Source: Phellopilus nigrolimitatus | Lineage: Eukaryota; Basidiomycota; Agaricomycetes; Hymenochaetales; Hymenochaetaceae | Length of the DNA stretch: 64,000 bases | Reading direction: 5' to 3' | NCBI GenBank assembly: GCA_021029095.1 | Contig: JAJOHG010000041.1 | Location: forward strand, 62,001 to 126,000 | Shown here: positions 1 through 12,874 of the stretch, piece after piece | Layout: every line of letters starts with the position of its first letter | How positions within the stretch are numbered: position 1 is the stretch's first letter | Notes under the pieces: model-generated | Seen by the model: only the letters and a program-made list of their open reading frames with translations | Databases searched by the model: none | Told to the model about the DNA's origin: nothing | Position numbers and translations under genes: made by a program

Positions 1-675
1 TCTTGAATTTATTTAAAGCCGCTTACACGTGAGACGGATCACAATTGCGGGGTATACGCGTGCGTTCATGTCTTGCAATTTTTGCGCAACATTCTTCCAT
101 ATGATCAGTTCGTTCCCAGTGGTCTTCGCACATCTTCCTTCACCGCACATCTTCCGCACATCTTCCTTCACCGAAAACTTCCCATTGACTGATCTTCATA
201 ACCCAAATCAAATGATGAAGCTATGCGCAACAGACAGTGTTTTCTAGACCTGAGTTGGTAGGAAGTGGCCATCAAGCACTTCTGACACAGGATATAGATA
301 CTTCTGTGCGCTTTTAGAATTCCTTTAGCGGCTTTCGCTCTTATTTGTTGACAGTGCGCTGTCAATTTTACGGACACTTCCATGCGAGATGTATGCAGTA
401 CAGTTCGGCACCCGAAGCCCTTCGATGATCGCATCACGATGGCTTTGCGACTCCTCGTGTATACGATCAATATCGCGCCGACTCCGATCTTCAGGTAAGA
501 TGTACCACTGAATCTCCGAGCTCCTCACTGAATCCTCGAAGATCATATCAGACTTCTTTTTTTTCTCTTGATCGGCTCTCGTTACTTTAAATGTCTTTGA
601 GATCGTGAGCCCTTCAACGCGTCCCTCGAGTCGACCTTTCAAAACTTCGTTTAAATCTTTTGCACCCATTCCGCT
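1..675. other. Upstream part of segmental-duplication copy A
   Basis: No gene is recognisable. From about position 17 the sequence is clearly similar to 29282-29955, for example the shared stretches around 'gccgcttaca' and 'tacgcgtgcgttcat'. Both lie directly upstream of a DUF6533-type gene, so this is the 5' flank of the duplicated unit and probably contains its promoter. Short ORFs here do not keep their frames between the copies. Confidence 0.6.
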
Positions 676-2298
676 ATGCATTCAATACGCTCTGGTGTCG
701 AGTCTATTGATCCAGGCCTCGTGTCTCTTATCTCCGGAAGAGATATTTCACTCTATACTGAAGTGGCAATGCTAACTCTCTTGGTCTACAATTCCGGTAC
801 GTTTCGCGTCTAGGCCTGAAATACCGACTGTTTCGGATTTTAATGATGTATTATCTTTCAGTTATCACTATGGACAAGGAGGTAAATATGGCCTGCCATT
901 ATCATCTTCGTGTCGAAACTGATCATTGCTTCATTTAGATAAAATACTTTTGGGTACGTCACTTATTTGATATTAGCACGAGGCATATGCTTACTTGCTA
1001 TGTGGAACGAAGAGCTCTCCTCGCAGCTTGGTTAGCTTGGTTTACTTTGCAGTAAATAATATTTTACACTTTATCTCAATACCTAGCTCTAACACATTGC
1101 AGAATTGCTACATCGGAGTTTTTGGAGCTATCTCAGTTATAGCGTGTAAGTCAAAACTTTACTGGCTGATGTAATAAAAGCAAGTCTGTCTGCTGACACT
1201 TCTTTTGTAGCTCAGACTCTTCATGCAAATGAAACACTGTAAGTAATTCCTGACCACTGCGCTATAGCTAACTGTGGCTGACTCTAAATTCCATTTATAG
1301 GTGTAAGCACATGGATTCTGTATTCCAGTCTCTACTGATAATATTTAAAGGCCTCAGCTTACTGTGGATTGAGGAACTAGCTAGTGAGTTTCTCAATCTT
1401 GCACAGAACATTATTTGGCTCATCACAGGAAAGACTGGATGACCATCGTTTTGATTGACTGTAATGTCTCCTCTACTTATAATATTCAATGTATTCATCC
1501 CACACTAATTGTATTACAGATATTCTTCTGATGCGTGTCCTTGCGCTGTACCACCAGGGTGAGCATTCCTAATACTACCAATCACTTCTAATTACTAATA
1601 AGCAATAGACAAGAGGCTATCTGCATTCCTGAGGACTTTATTTGGACTAGGTGCAGCATTTAGCCTGGCTATCATTATATATGACATTGTGTATGAAGAG
1701 AGTAAGAAATTTTGCTCATCCTACAGCAGTATATTCTAACAATGGGTTTCAGTTATTGTAGAGGAACTTGCAGAAGGTGTGACATTTTGTGGAGCCAATA
1801 GAGCCCCTCTAAAAGTGTGGATTGCTTTAATCTGGTTAGTACTGGTGTTCTTGGGAAAGCACTTGGACTGACTTGGAAGCTGGAACAGGGTTCCTCCAAT
1901 GCTGTATGAGACTATTGTAATGGTTCTAGCACTCCATAAGGCTGCAGAACACTGGAGGGAGATGGCTGGGTTCAGTGAGCTTACCCTTGTCAAGGTGCTC
2001 ATCCAAGATCAGGCCATATATTTTATTATGTATTTTTTCTCCTCCATGCATAACCAGTGGTATATGAACTGACCCTTCTAACAGGGTCATATTCTGCAGT
2101 GTTATGGAGATAGTTTCAGACCAGTTGGAAGTCCCAAATGTTGTTCTGGCTAATCTCCTAAGTACTCTGGGAAGGCCCAGCCTTCTCTGTCTTCTTGGGA
2201 GTCACCTGCTGGTCCATCTAAAGGAAGCTGGAGAGAGGGGAGTAAATGAAGGGACAAGCTACAGAATGACAACCATGAGCAACATTGAGTTTTCCTGA
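676..2298 (+). CDS. DUF6533-family multi-pass membrane protein, copy A
   Basis: Predicted multi-exon gene. The start ATG at 676 opens an exon ending at 796. Short exons follow at 862-881, 939-953, 1013-1051 and 1103-1145, all with GT-AG introns of about 50-65 nt. Spliced, they give the N-terminal pattern of basidiomycete DUF6533 proteins: a hydrophobic segment ending LLVYNS, then VITMDKEIKYFW, then SPRSLVSLVYFA. Later exons give ILLMRVLALYHQ, further hydrophobic helices, and a C-terminal exon (about 2095-2298) ending GSHLLVHLKEAGE. An apparent stop near 1870 lies inside a 54-nt intron, so the frame looks intact. The family is a lineage-expanded set of predicted plasma-membrane proteins of unknown function. 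It is the first of three head-to-tail copies here, and exon boundaries are my reading. Confidence 0.72.
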
Positions 2299-4231
2299 TT
2301 TTGTGAAGGGGAATCCAAGGTGATTTCAGTGTTCTGCTTGTTTTAATGGCTTTGCTGACTAATATAATAACAGTCGTGCAGAAGATCTGTCAGATGGTCA
2401 AACATACACTTGCTTCCTATTTGTCATTTTTTGTTTTTGCCTTCTCATTCTACCCCTTATTGAATTGTCATTACAATGTAAAGAATTCTTATTGTGCGAA
2501 GAAATACCAGATACGAGCTCTGTGTATATGTCAAAACATAATGGTTACGGAATACATCAATAGTGCGTATATATTGCTCATTCAGCTTGCAACATTGCAC
2601 CAGGGACGAATGTCGATGGGCCGTGCTAGCTCACCAGGGCAACCGACGCATGCCGTTGACGCCAAGGACAGCGAGAAACACAAGTAGAGGAGGTGGAGTG
2701 AAAGCGAACCGACTCGCATGTGCGTCTTGCGGCTCGGCACTCGCAGTCAGAACTGAGAAAGCTTCGTACACGAGTCCGTACCCCGGACACGATGCCTGCC
2801 CGAGTGGCGCGAACACTAAGGTCCACTTCGCCTGGCCTGTCAGTATGTATACGCGATTATAATCAAAGGGGACTCGGCAGAATTCGATCAGCACCGACGT
2901 TTGAATGCTAGGCTGGAGCATACAGAACCCTGGCAATACCAGATGCGAAACAAAAGCATGCAGAAGCAGTAACAACGCGCTCGACGCAGACACGCGCACG
3001 GCCAGGGAAAGGAAGGACCAGTCAGTTCCCGCGGTGGTGCAGCTTCTCAACCATCCGCTTTGCCCTGCTCTCCCTCTTCCCTTCCCTCCCCGCCGCTGCC
3101 ACTGTCCAAACGCTGCATTCCCTCAAATCTCTGCGCGCCCGCAGCGCGTCTATCCTTGATACCTAGCGCAGCCGCGTGCCCGTTCCCAGTGGCTCATCCT
3201 TTGGCGGCAGCGTCGGCGCGCGCGCGCTCTTCGTGAATGCTTGAGCCGGCGCAGACGGCGTCACGGAGCCGGAGTCCCGTGCACGGGGCCCGCGCGCGGC
3301 GCACTGCTTGGGACGTGGTGGGGCCGGGACAGGATGCGGCTGTTGCTGCTGCAGGCGCGCTCGCGTGATCCGTGTCCGAGTAACCGAAAGCGGCGGCGAT
3401 GGGCCGCTCGGTGAGATGGAGCGGGACCCGCGGGGACGCACGTGCTGCTGGAGGTGGTGGGGGTGGGGTGCGCGGGGCTAGTGAGCGAGGCGCACACCGC
3501 AGTGGAAAAAGGACGCGTTGGGTCTGCCTGAGACGGCGGGTTTGGCGGAGGACATTGGGTCTCCAGCAAGAGAGAGAAAGGGAAGCCGTCAGGATACGAA
3601 AATTTGGAGAGATATGGCGGAAGACAAGAAGAGAGCGCACCCAAATATCGCGCTGTTCGGCTCGCGCGCGCCGCATCGGCAGAAGAGCTCCCGGTGCTGG
3701 AGAAATCGTTCTGGAGGCTCTGCATGGTCGTCGACGCGCTGTCGACGCTCATGTGCGTGTCGGAGGCGGCCAACCATGGCTCGGCGGCCTGGACAGGCGG
3801 GGCGGTTGAGGTGGGGTCGAGTTTCGCGTCGACGGCGTCTGCATCCGTCGTGCCCACAGCTGTCGAAACGCAACGCTGATTGAGAGGCAAGAGTGGAAAG
3901 GAAATACGAGGCCGCTCACGCAGAATAGCGCCTAGAGCGCCCGCGACGCGCTCGGGCAGGCAGGTATGCGCGCGTCGCACGCTGCACGCCCAAATATGGG
4001 ACCTTGGTCTTTCATCTTCGTATCCAGGACGCACCTATCTTTCTTGCTGCGCGCATCGGACGATATTTAGCGGAATGAGAGCGGGCACAGCGATGGAGGT
4101 TGCAGCCGTCGGAGCAATGCGGTCGACAGACACGGCCTCGCTAGCGACAGGAACGAAGCGAGGAACTGGAAACAGAGTGACAGGGGAACTGCTCGGGCTT
4201 CGCGCTGCTGTTAAAGATAGCGAGGGATGTA
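2299..4231. other. Downstream part of duplication copy A, including GC-rich segment
   Basis: 2299-2900 is AT-rich and shows no gene. About 3060-3880 is very GC-rich and is matched at 32690-33500 in copy B and, in part, at 22800-23247. Overlapping ORFs occur on both strands, but similarity jumps between frames when the copies are compared, so I do not call a protein. Position 4230-4231 is the TA target of the first Tc1/mariner element. Copy B carries the unfilled site at 33847-33848. Confidence 0.6.
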
Positions 4232-4253
4232 CAGTCACATGCCAAAAGTTTAT

Positions 4254-4655
4254 GCTAAACCTAATACGCCCCGGCCGGTCACCTAATACGCCCCGGAGCA
4301 AAGTCACGCGCCCCGTCCTCCCATCCTACCCGCCCCGTTCCTACCATCCCCTCTGTAACTCAACAACGGCTGGGCCGTTCAAGACGATAAGACAACCATT
4401 CGAAAGCCCTCGACGAGGGGAGTTCGGCAAAAATACTCGGGTGAGCTGAAGTGTCCTGGTTGGGGTGCTACAACACTAACAGTGTTTGGGGGTTGCTCAC
4501 TGGGCCGACAGAGTGTAACACCACAACCACTGCACATACGGACACCCAAAGGACACCATCTGAAAGCCCCGAGCGCGCTGAGTCTGGGAAAAATACAGGT
4601 GTGTCAACAGGTGCTTTAGATCTTGAGATATTGGGATGACAAGCTTTGTACATTA
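4254..4655 (+). repeat. MULE left terminal inverted repeat
   Basis: It pairs with 20229-20630 in reverse complement with few differences. It contains a direct repeat of a 15-bp motif beginning CCTAATACGCCCCGG (near 4260 and 4282). It also holds two diverged copies of a 'GAAAGCCC...GGCAAAAATAC' block about 180 bp apart. Such subterminal repeats are plausible transposase binding sites (inference). Confidence 0.85.
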
Positions 4656-4876
4656 CGATTAAGGATATTCTAGTATTTCATTTACAATGTAGTTTCTGTA
4701 GGTTTTAAGATATGCTGTAATGATAAAGGAAGGCTATTGTACCATACAAAAAAAACATAGTTCTAGATAGTGCAATAGAACAGGTTTGATTTCTTGATCA
4801 CATTAGGGATTCTTGAGAAGAATCAAGCAGTCCAATATCGTCAGTTCTTTGAGACGTCAGCTAAATGATAAATGCA

Positions 4877-7800
4877 TTAGATGAACAGATCAACCACATA
4901 CTTTGATTTCTTCCTGAATCTCCTAACAGACACTTTGTCATTGAAATGAACAGATGGTTGAAGCCGCAGCTGATCCTCGGCCTCAACTTCTTCAATGTCC
5001 TTAGTATCAGACACAGGAGTGCTCCAAAAGTGAACCAAAGTGTCTGCAGCATCAAGGTCTGCCTCACTATGATTTGTGGGTGTTAAAGAGAAATTGGGTC
5101 GAAGGGATTGAGAAACGAATGGTGGAGTGACTGGAGTATAAGATGTGTCTGGGGTACCGTAAGTAGGGGTGGGCGGAGAGCTTGCAGGGAGTGGACTCGA
5201 TAGCAGTTGCAAATGATTTGCCTGTGCTTTAGGCATTCCCTGTGATATAGGGAAAAGTTGTCGGGGGGCTGGGCTTGGTGACAAGTCAATAAATCCCAAG
5301 TTATTTGAATCGCAAGAGTCTCCAGACGGAGATGGTCCATATTCTTTAAGAAAAATGCTTGCGTGTAAGAGTTGCACGGAAAAGTGTTGCCGTAGATTTA
5401 CCATGTCTGCCTGGTCAAAGCAAGGCAGATCTAGTACGCAGGATAGGACATTAGCCATTACAAAAACACCACAGTCATGACTGTTGCCTTGCTGTGGCGT
5501 CTGAATTAAAGAAATGAGGGGTTGTATTTTGGCACATCACATACTCATTTGGAAGACGCACCTGTAAGTTGACAAAACTCCATTCAGCTGCATTTAAGGC
5601 AGTCTTTCTCTCTAGTTTATGGCGAGCAGTGAGATAGCATAGCATCGTCTTTACAATATTATGAGCTTCACAAAGAAGGATAGGCTTTTTCCCAACTTAC
5701 TTTATGAACCTCCGCAGACTCATCAAAAGCTGGAGTGCGCAAACTATTCCAATATTCAATGTGTTTTGCAACAAAGTCCACCACACATAGAGACCAGTGA
5801 TTCCCTGTCGTCAAGCCTCCTGCATTCTTGACACCTTGTAGGGGTTGCGATATTGGACATAGCATCTTCACAATATTCCCGGTGAACATTCCTTCGCCCG
5901 CATTGATCTGTAAAATTTACAATTGATGATTTAGTCATCTTTCCTATACACTAACCTAGAAAGATAGACGTTACCCGTTTCCCAAACCAGCGTGCAACAC
6001 CAGGATAACCTTTTGAATGTAGCGTATTCATGAAATAAGATGACGTCAGGAGATACATATCTCCAGCGACCATGGAGACCAACGAAATGTAGGCATTGAG
6101 AACATCTCCAGAAATCCACTGATTTACCATATGAAGTCGAGAGAACTCCTTAGGAGAGAGCTCAACTATGTTTAACCACTTGGGTTTAAACTTAACCACA
6201 CTCTTTTTCCTCGACTGCATGGCCTGGACGATCTGTTGTTTTTGTAAATATGTTGTGAGCAGCACTGCAGGCAAGTAGGAAAACGACGTGCCAAGTGTCT
6301 GAAAGTTGGAGGAGGAACCTTCTTCATAGCAGAGTACAATGTAAGCTTGCTAGGTGCTAGCAGACCGTTGGGATCCAGGGGTGTAGGTGTTGGAATGGTT
6401 TGAAGCGCAATAGGTTCTCCCAGTGGTGAGCTAGACGTTGGTTGACTCCTGGCCGTATGGAAAGAATCAGAGGATATTCCACTGGCAGGCTCATTATCTG
6501 TATCATCCTGCAAGCACATTCTAAATGAAAGCTGGCGAGGCTTCAACATAGGTGGCTCTGTAGGCTTTGTCCAGAATGCATGAGCATTCACGACGTCTCG
6601 AGCTAAAGGAGCCCACTAAATGATATTAGATGAGATTAATTTCTCAAATCATAAAGTTTTTGAACGTACGATGGCCTCACGCATATAAGGCTGTAGGCGG
6701 CTGGACAAATTGGAATCCAGAGGAGAAAAGAAATCCATAACAGTGCCACCAGACAGTCCACCCTGACCAGTGCAAAAGTACTCGTTGTAGAGAACTTGGA
6801 TAGTATTCTTCACTTGCTTCTCTGAGAGTGAAGAAAAGACAAAGTCCTCCATAGGAACTTCAAGTATGATCTGAAGAGCAAAGAATATCGCCCAAAAGCC
6901 ACAAGAACTACCAGTAATCTGTGTTCCATATTGTTGCGCAACATTAGCAAGATGCTTATCAGTTAACGATGGCTGCAGTCGTGAGATTTTGTAGTCAGAG
7001 AACAATAATAGCAACGAGCATCAGACGTAAATGGTTTACCGGAATGATAGGTCGACATTTGTGTAAAAAAGCAGCAAGGAATTTCTGCTGTGTAATGTCT
7101 ATCCCTGCGTAAGGATCCTGAAGAGTATTGTGATGATTATTGGAGTGGCTAGGCATGGGTCCAAGAGAATTATGGCAGACGACGAAGCCACTTGAGAGCT
7201 TATGTTCAAAGACCAGATAGTGATGACCATAAAGTGTGAAAAAGAGCACAGTGTCGAGTTTCTCCTTCTTGTTGACAGCAACTAGAAGATCATCTAACAT
7301 ATCTGATTTTGTTGTCAAAGAGCCCGGATTCTAGATGGAGTTTTGTTTAATGGGGACAACATTCAACCCTTAAGCTGCGAGAGAACGTACCGGGTAACGG
7401 ACCCAGTCCTCCTGAAAAAGTTGTCGAGTTTGAATCTTATCCACATATGAAGAGACTAAATTGTCCATGATGCATATGCAGGGACGATTCAGGCAAATGC
7501 AGAGTTGGTTGAGAATTTCTACCATATTAATGATCTCCTCAATGCGTAGCTCATAGTCATCTCGCATCCAAGAGGAGGTTGAATATGTAGCGACTGCTAA
7601 ATCATCTTGCAGGTCCTGTTTAAAGGAAAGACATAGTTTAGGTCAGTACCAAGGCTGCATGTCGGAATGAAATAGATTTCTACCTGCTGATGCTCGTTTT
7701 TTGGATGCCACTTTCCTTGACTATTTGCATGATCAGTGACTTTTTTCTGCGCTCTCTCTAGATGCTTCTTGACCAGAACAGGAGTCATAGTTGGACTGGT

Positions 7801-10800
7801 AATTGGTGACGATGTAGGCTCATGCATCACTTGATGAGCTACTGACTTCACTCGAGACTTGGAGGTTCGAAAACGAATGCTCTGGTCGAATTGGAGTACC
7901 TTGTGGCCTGGAGATCCCAAGTGGTTGTAGATGGGCATTGCATGTGTTCTCCCTTTATGAAGAGGCGATAGCAGCTTTGGTCTCCCCCCCAGAGCCAGAA
8001 TTCCTTTTGTGTGAAATAAATATCAGGAAATAATAAGAATATAACACGTCAAATACAAAAAAATACGTACGGGATGGACTGACAAATGAGTGAAGTGACG
8101 ACTTCTTCATTCTAGGAGTGATCATAGGTGAGGAGCTTGCTTCCAGCTTTGCCAACTCCTGGGTCATAGCGTCAAGGATACGGCTATGTTTCGGGTGCTT
8201 TGGAGACAAAGCATCAAGGTGAAAGGACATTGAAGTAGTGGAGCGAGTGGGTGTGGATTCCAGCTCACTGGTAATCTTTGCCACTTGTACCTGAGCAGGT
8301 TCAGGTTCCCAAGTGTCTCGGGCATCTATACCAGCAGCTTCCAGATTGCTAAGAACAGTGTCTAATGATTTTGACTGGCTGTCGTCGGTAAGCCGACCAT
8401 TGACTTTCCCTTCACTTTTACAGAACGCATTAGCTGCTTGCTCTGCATTCCTATCCTTGGTTGTTTGAACTACAGTGTAAACTGTTTCAGATCATGTTAA
8501 TAAGGTGTGGATTTATCTGCTTGCCTTCCCAATCTTGAACTGGACCATTGGTTGAAAACCAGGTTACAGCCCACAAGTGCGAGCAATACTTTCCTGTGAG
8601 TTGAAAGCGAGAGCAGGCACAATGAGGGCGAGCAATGTCAACTGTGTACTTAAGAGCTTTAAGCTGCCCTCTATAACCCACGAAAGTGTAAGTAGTCGAG
8701 CATTCTCAATATAACTTTGCTTTACTTACTTGACCAGTTTGCTGTAGCAGACGTTATGTATTTTCTTGAACTTGTCTGCCGACACGTACCCATTGGCCCA
8801 CATGTCATGTCCATCTCTGGTGACCTGGATATGGTCCTGGGAGAACCGAGAGGCTCGAGGAACCCAAAAACGAAAATAGGGGAAGAAATCATTCAGAATG
8901 ATAGATGCCAATCTATCGATTCTGCAGGAATATTAAAGGGGACAACGCTAACAAGGCGTTTCATTGACTCACCGTTTGTTCTTTCGATTCTCCAAGAAGA
9001 CTGTGTCAAAGAGCTTGAACGCTGCTTCTGTCCAGTTGTTAGTATTGAGGGGGCCTGTACGAGGTTGTGCATATGGAAGTCCAATATCGGTGGCCATGTC
9101 TACATAACAAATGGCATTAGGCTTTCCCATCGACAAGAAATAATACTGAACACTTTCCTAACCACTCGTCACACCACCAGTTGTCTCGAAAGTACTTCTG
9201 CATAGTCTCAAAAGATCCTTCAAGGCGATGCTTCTCACATGCAACCCTCAAACTGTCTTCAAATATTTGCTGGAATCGTGGAAGTTCGTCTCTGGTGCGA
9301 CAACGCTGCATTCGTCTAAATGCATTCAGGATGTCGGTAGATGCATTGTCGTTCAGTTTTCTGTTGATTGTACGCAGCTGGCCTTTCCTTGTCTGTTCGG
9401 TGGTGGGAACAGAGCTGGTCCACCGTAAGATGGCTTGTATGATGTGAAATTGACAGAGACGTATGCGTGCACCCTTGAACACTGAAATTGTTGTGAGCTC
9501 CATAGAGGCATAATCAACATTTTTACAGGTCTTACCTGATCTAATAGCTATCCTCTCTGCTGCGCTCTTGTCGATCATGAAGATAAATGGAGTCCAGGAG
9601 TTCTGCCTGACAATGTGTTCCGCATTCTTCCTGATTACAGCTTCATCATCAGGAGAACGATCTTTGATGACAACTTGACCTACGTGAGTTAAGAGTCAGC
9701 AATGTTGGTACCAGAGTAAACAATTCAGAATTACCTGAACATATTTCTTTTGCACGTCTCATAATAGCCTTTGCAGTTCCTTCAAGGAATGTGCTGAGCG
9801 TGCTAGCTTGTACGTCCTCAGAGAGAAGTGCAGAGACTATAATTATTAGCAAGTAAGGCCTTGCAGAAATATGTTTATTCAACTCACTTGGGTGCATTCG
9901 ACCATCTTTATTAATTGTCGTAAGAAGGGTCATTGGAGCAAAATTCTCATTCTTGGAACGCCAGGAGGAATCAAATCCGACACCTCGTTCCAATGAATTG
10001 AGGATAGCAGAATCCTTGCAAAATTCATCTGACATGCCAAATGTCAGCTTTAATGCACTTTTTGGATCATGTCGGCTGTACCTGTAAGCCGAATATAGTC
10101 ATAAATAGGATCTTTGGCATTTTTGAGTTGCAAAAGTATACACACATGAAAACTTTGTCTGGGTTTTTCGCAGCCAACATCCCAAGAGCTACAAAACTGT
10201 TTTTAGCCATGCGTCTGCGTCTTCTAAAGGCCGCAAACAAATTGTTTATGTTCTCGTCTGAGGGCTGTCGATAATTTGGCACTTTCCACCCATCCTCCGA
10301 GTCACCAGTCAAGATCTTAGTGAACTCTATAAAATGGCATGTAAGTCGATTAGAGAAGCTTTTAGTCACTAGCAAAGAAAAACCTTTCTTCACTGTCGCA
10401 GGGGTCCCACCAAACTTCTGCACATGATCTGCTGCCAATCGTCGCAGTCTATGTGACCAGACTAACGCTTCTAGTTGAGCTTCATCATGTTCTCCTTTCT
10501 GCCATATCTTTGCAGTGTCTGGCTTATCTGCTGTTATCTCCACCTGATTCATGACTCGTCAGTACATGTAACCACAAGGGGGACATAAAATGCGTTACAT
10601 GCAACTCCACATGACAGCTTCGAGTAGCCTTAGTTGGACGAACTCGCTTCTTTCTTTTCTTTGTGCTTTCCTGTACACCCTCAAAATCATCCATAGAGTC
10701 CGCATCACCACCTTCTTCCTCCCCTCTAGCTTCTTCTCCATTGTCTCCTGTAGTCTCATCCTCTGGATCACTGCCATTCTCTTCATCCATAGAGCGATGG

Positions 10801-11579
10801 CGTGATTTGTCTTCCTCTTCAGCCTCTGCCTGCAGGTCTCGACAGCAGGCCCCAGTGCAATGCATAGTTGCCCGAAAAATGGGTGAGCGATGAGCAATAA
10901 GAGATGCTTTGAATACATCTGAGAGCATGGGGTTCAAATCAGCAATAAAAGTACGTGCACGGTAGTCTTTCGGCCGATCCCCAGGAGACTCCAGCCAGTT
11001 CAACAACACAGAGTTCGTCTTGAGATACTCCTTGGGGTTGTAATCATTTTTCTGCAGTATTTACATTTCAGTTTCAAAGCACAGATTAATTTGTGAGTTT
11101 TGAGACATACCTCATGCTCAAACCAGGCAGCAAGTTCATATGTTTTTATCTCACCTCGGAGCTCCCAGTCAGCAGGATCTCGCATGACCTTGCGCAGATT
11201 CCTTCCTGAGTTTTTTAGAATGGTATCAGGTGAGGGAGAGAGATTCTCAGCCTCAAGTTTATGAGCAGTGGGAGATTGTATTGTAGGATTTTGACCAGCT
11301 GGTCCCCGAGATTTCAGGTGGAGAAGTCGAGCAGTAGATGGACTGGCTTCATTCATGCTCTCCCCCCCATCTTCTACTTGCTGAGCCTGTGCGTCATAGC
11401 TTGCAGGTGGAAGTACCGGGGAGGGTGTGGGCGAAGATGCCTTCTTCACTTTTCGTGGATAATGTTTTCGTTTTGGACGACCTCTGGGGCGAGCTGGTGG
11501 GGGGACTTTATCCTGCAATGTAGATGGGAATTAGAAAGGTATACATAACATTATTACTTTCTTACCAGTCTAGGTTTCA
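4877..11579 (-). CDS. MULE transposase fused to SWIM zinc finger and two Ulp1-like protease domains
   Basis: One long intron-rich gene reads from ATG at 11579 to TAA at 4877. Order of parts: a disordered basic N-terminus (11510-11100) and an acidic region (10830-10600). Next comes the MULE transposase core with WRSKNENFAPM (about 9940-9970), a second Asp in FIFMIDKSAAE (about 9550-9585) and RLCQFHIIQAI (about 9435-9470). A SWIM finger follows, CACSRF...CSHLWA (about 8570-8625). The frame stays open from the SWIM exon through 8484-7955 into the protease region, so I read a single protein. Protease domain 1 has YGHHYLVFEH (7204-7240) and Cys in TGSSCGFWA (6901-6903). Domain 2 has WISGDVLNAYISL (about 6080-6120), NHWSLCVVDF (about 5775-5803) and QGNSHDCGVFV with Cys codon 5471-5473. 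C48 peptidases cleave ubiquitin-like proteins such as SUMO. Two genes instead of one cannot be excluded without transcripts. Confidence 0.78.
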
Positions 11580-12769
11580 TGATAGTTGGATTTAAGTCAA
11601 CAGGTGCAGAGCAGGAAGGTACTGTATCGTCTGCTCCAAGTTGACATTAACGGAACCAAAAAAATTTATTCAACGGAAGCAAATCTTGCTCACTGCAAGT
11701 CCGACATGTCGATCACACTCATTATGACGATGTGTCGATCCTGGCTAGAATTTGGATCGACACGTCGATCCCGACTGAACACTTGGGCCATTCCAATTTA
11801 AAAACTAACTACTACACGCAGACAATCGATAAAGAATGTGTAGATACCTTGAAATGAATACATTCCATATCATACTCGGGGTAAAAAAAGGAGCCAAGCA
11901 ACAATGGAAACCAAAGCACAACAATTTAATTTCTTTTTCGTTTTCGAAAAGACGCGAGTGCTACACTCGAAGAGAGCTCGCATTTAGCTAACTAACCCTA
12001 ACTGCCGGAACGACTTGACTATCGCGAATCCTGATCAACCGAGTTCAGGGACTGCTCCGCCAACGAGAAGACACTCGGTTGAGTGCAATCTGGCAGAACG
12101 GGAGGCTGCCGAACCCCTCTCCGCTTTTGCAGTCAACATCGGCGGTCCATCTTGAAGATCAGGCTCCGCTTGCCGTTATTCTGCTGCGCAAGTGCACACT
12201 AAGCGAGCCCACCGGAGGCATACAGTGGACTCCTCTAAGAAGGACGCCGAGGCGGCCTCGGCGCAGGGAAGAAACTCAGTGTGTTGCGAAAGCCCATCGG
12301 CGACTCTCACTACGGCCATACTGATCGACGTAGCGTGGACTTAGAACACGGAAAAGAGAAATTGGCCGCACCTTCTCCAACTAAGAACGACATGACATTG
12401 TTGAACCGCGCGTACTTATCAGGCGAGGGCTGCCTCCGGAACCGCCAGAATCCAAAGACGACGCGAGTCATAGATCGTCGACTTCGATTGACTTGGAGTT
12501 TCCTTCGACAATGGGCAACCTGTCCTGATCAGCCGAGTCCTGGGACTGCTTTGCCAACAAGAAGATATTCGCAGCTACCTGCTGAGGAGAAGGCTGCCGT
12601 ATCTGCTACGCAGTCTCAAGCTCCCTTACCTCCGCCAAAGTGCTCTCCTCTGCCACCACCTCCTCTTGAAGACGAATCTGACGAAGAAGAACCGCTGCAG
12701 ACGTCGGTTCTTCGTGTTACGAACACACTACATCACACCCAAGATCACACTCCAGACCAGGAATTGCAA
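11580..12769. other. MULE interior without a recognised gene; imperfect direct repeat
   Basis: Probably the 5' region of the transposase gene plus further acquired sequence. About 12033-12075 and 12523-12565 are diverged direct copies, both reading 'cctgatca.ccgagt...gggactgct'. A plus-strand ORF (12281-12982) has a Pro/Gln-rich stretch with the look of a disordered protein (12570-12770), but I recognise no domain. It may be another captured fragment. Confidence 0.4.
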
Positions 12770-12874
12770 TCCCAAATTCTCGCGCTCCCGGTTCGCAGCG
12801 TGCACGAAGTCGACGAGGTAATCCATGCTGGCGATCCACACGACGAGGTCGCCCTCGGGCGGGAACAACACTGG
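12770..12874 (-). pseudogene. Captured fragment of an unidentified gene fused to eIF2-alpha
   Basis: The minus strand reads PPEGDLVVWIASMDYLVDFV and continues for about a dozen residues. It joins directly to the eIF2-alpha fragment after its APPL residues and in a different frame. It does not belong to eIF2-alpha. It looks like real coding sequence, but I do not recognise the gene. Confidence 0.4.

Noticed and set aside
954..976. A 23-nt intron after IKYFW in DUF6533 copy A
   Set aside because: Too short; the acceptor at 1011-1012 gives a 59-nt intron and the expected SLVSLVYFA sequence.
1860..1915. Apparent stop codon disabling DUF6533 copy A
   Set aside because: It falls in a 54-nt intron with conserved borders; copy B has the same structure.
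3163..4034. Long minus-strand ORFs in the GC-rich block
   Set aside because: Similarity to copy B jumps between frames, and GC-rich DNA gives long chance ORFs.
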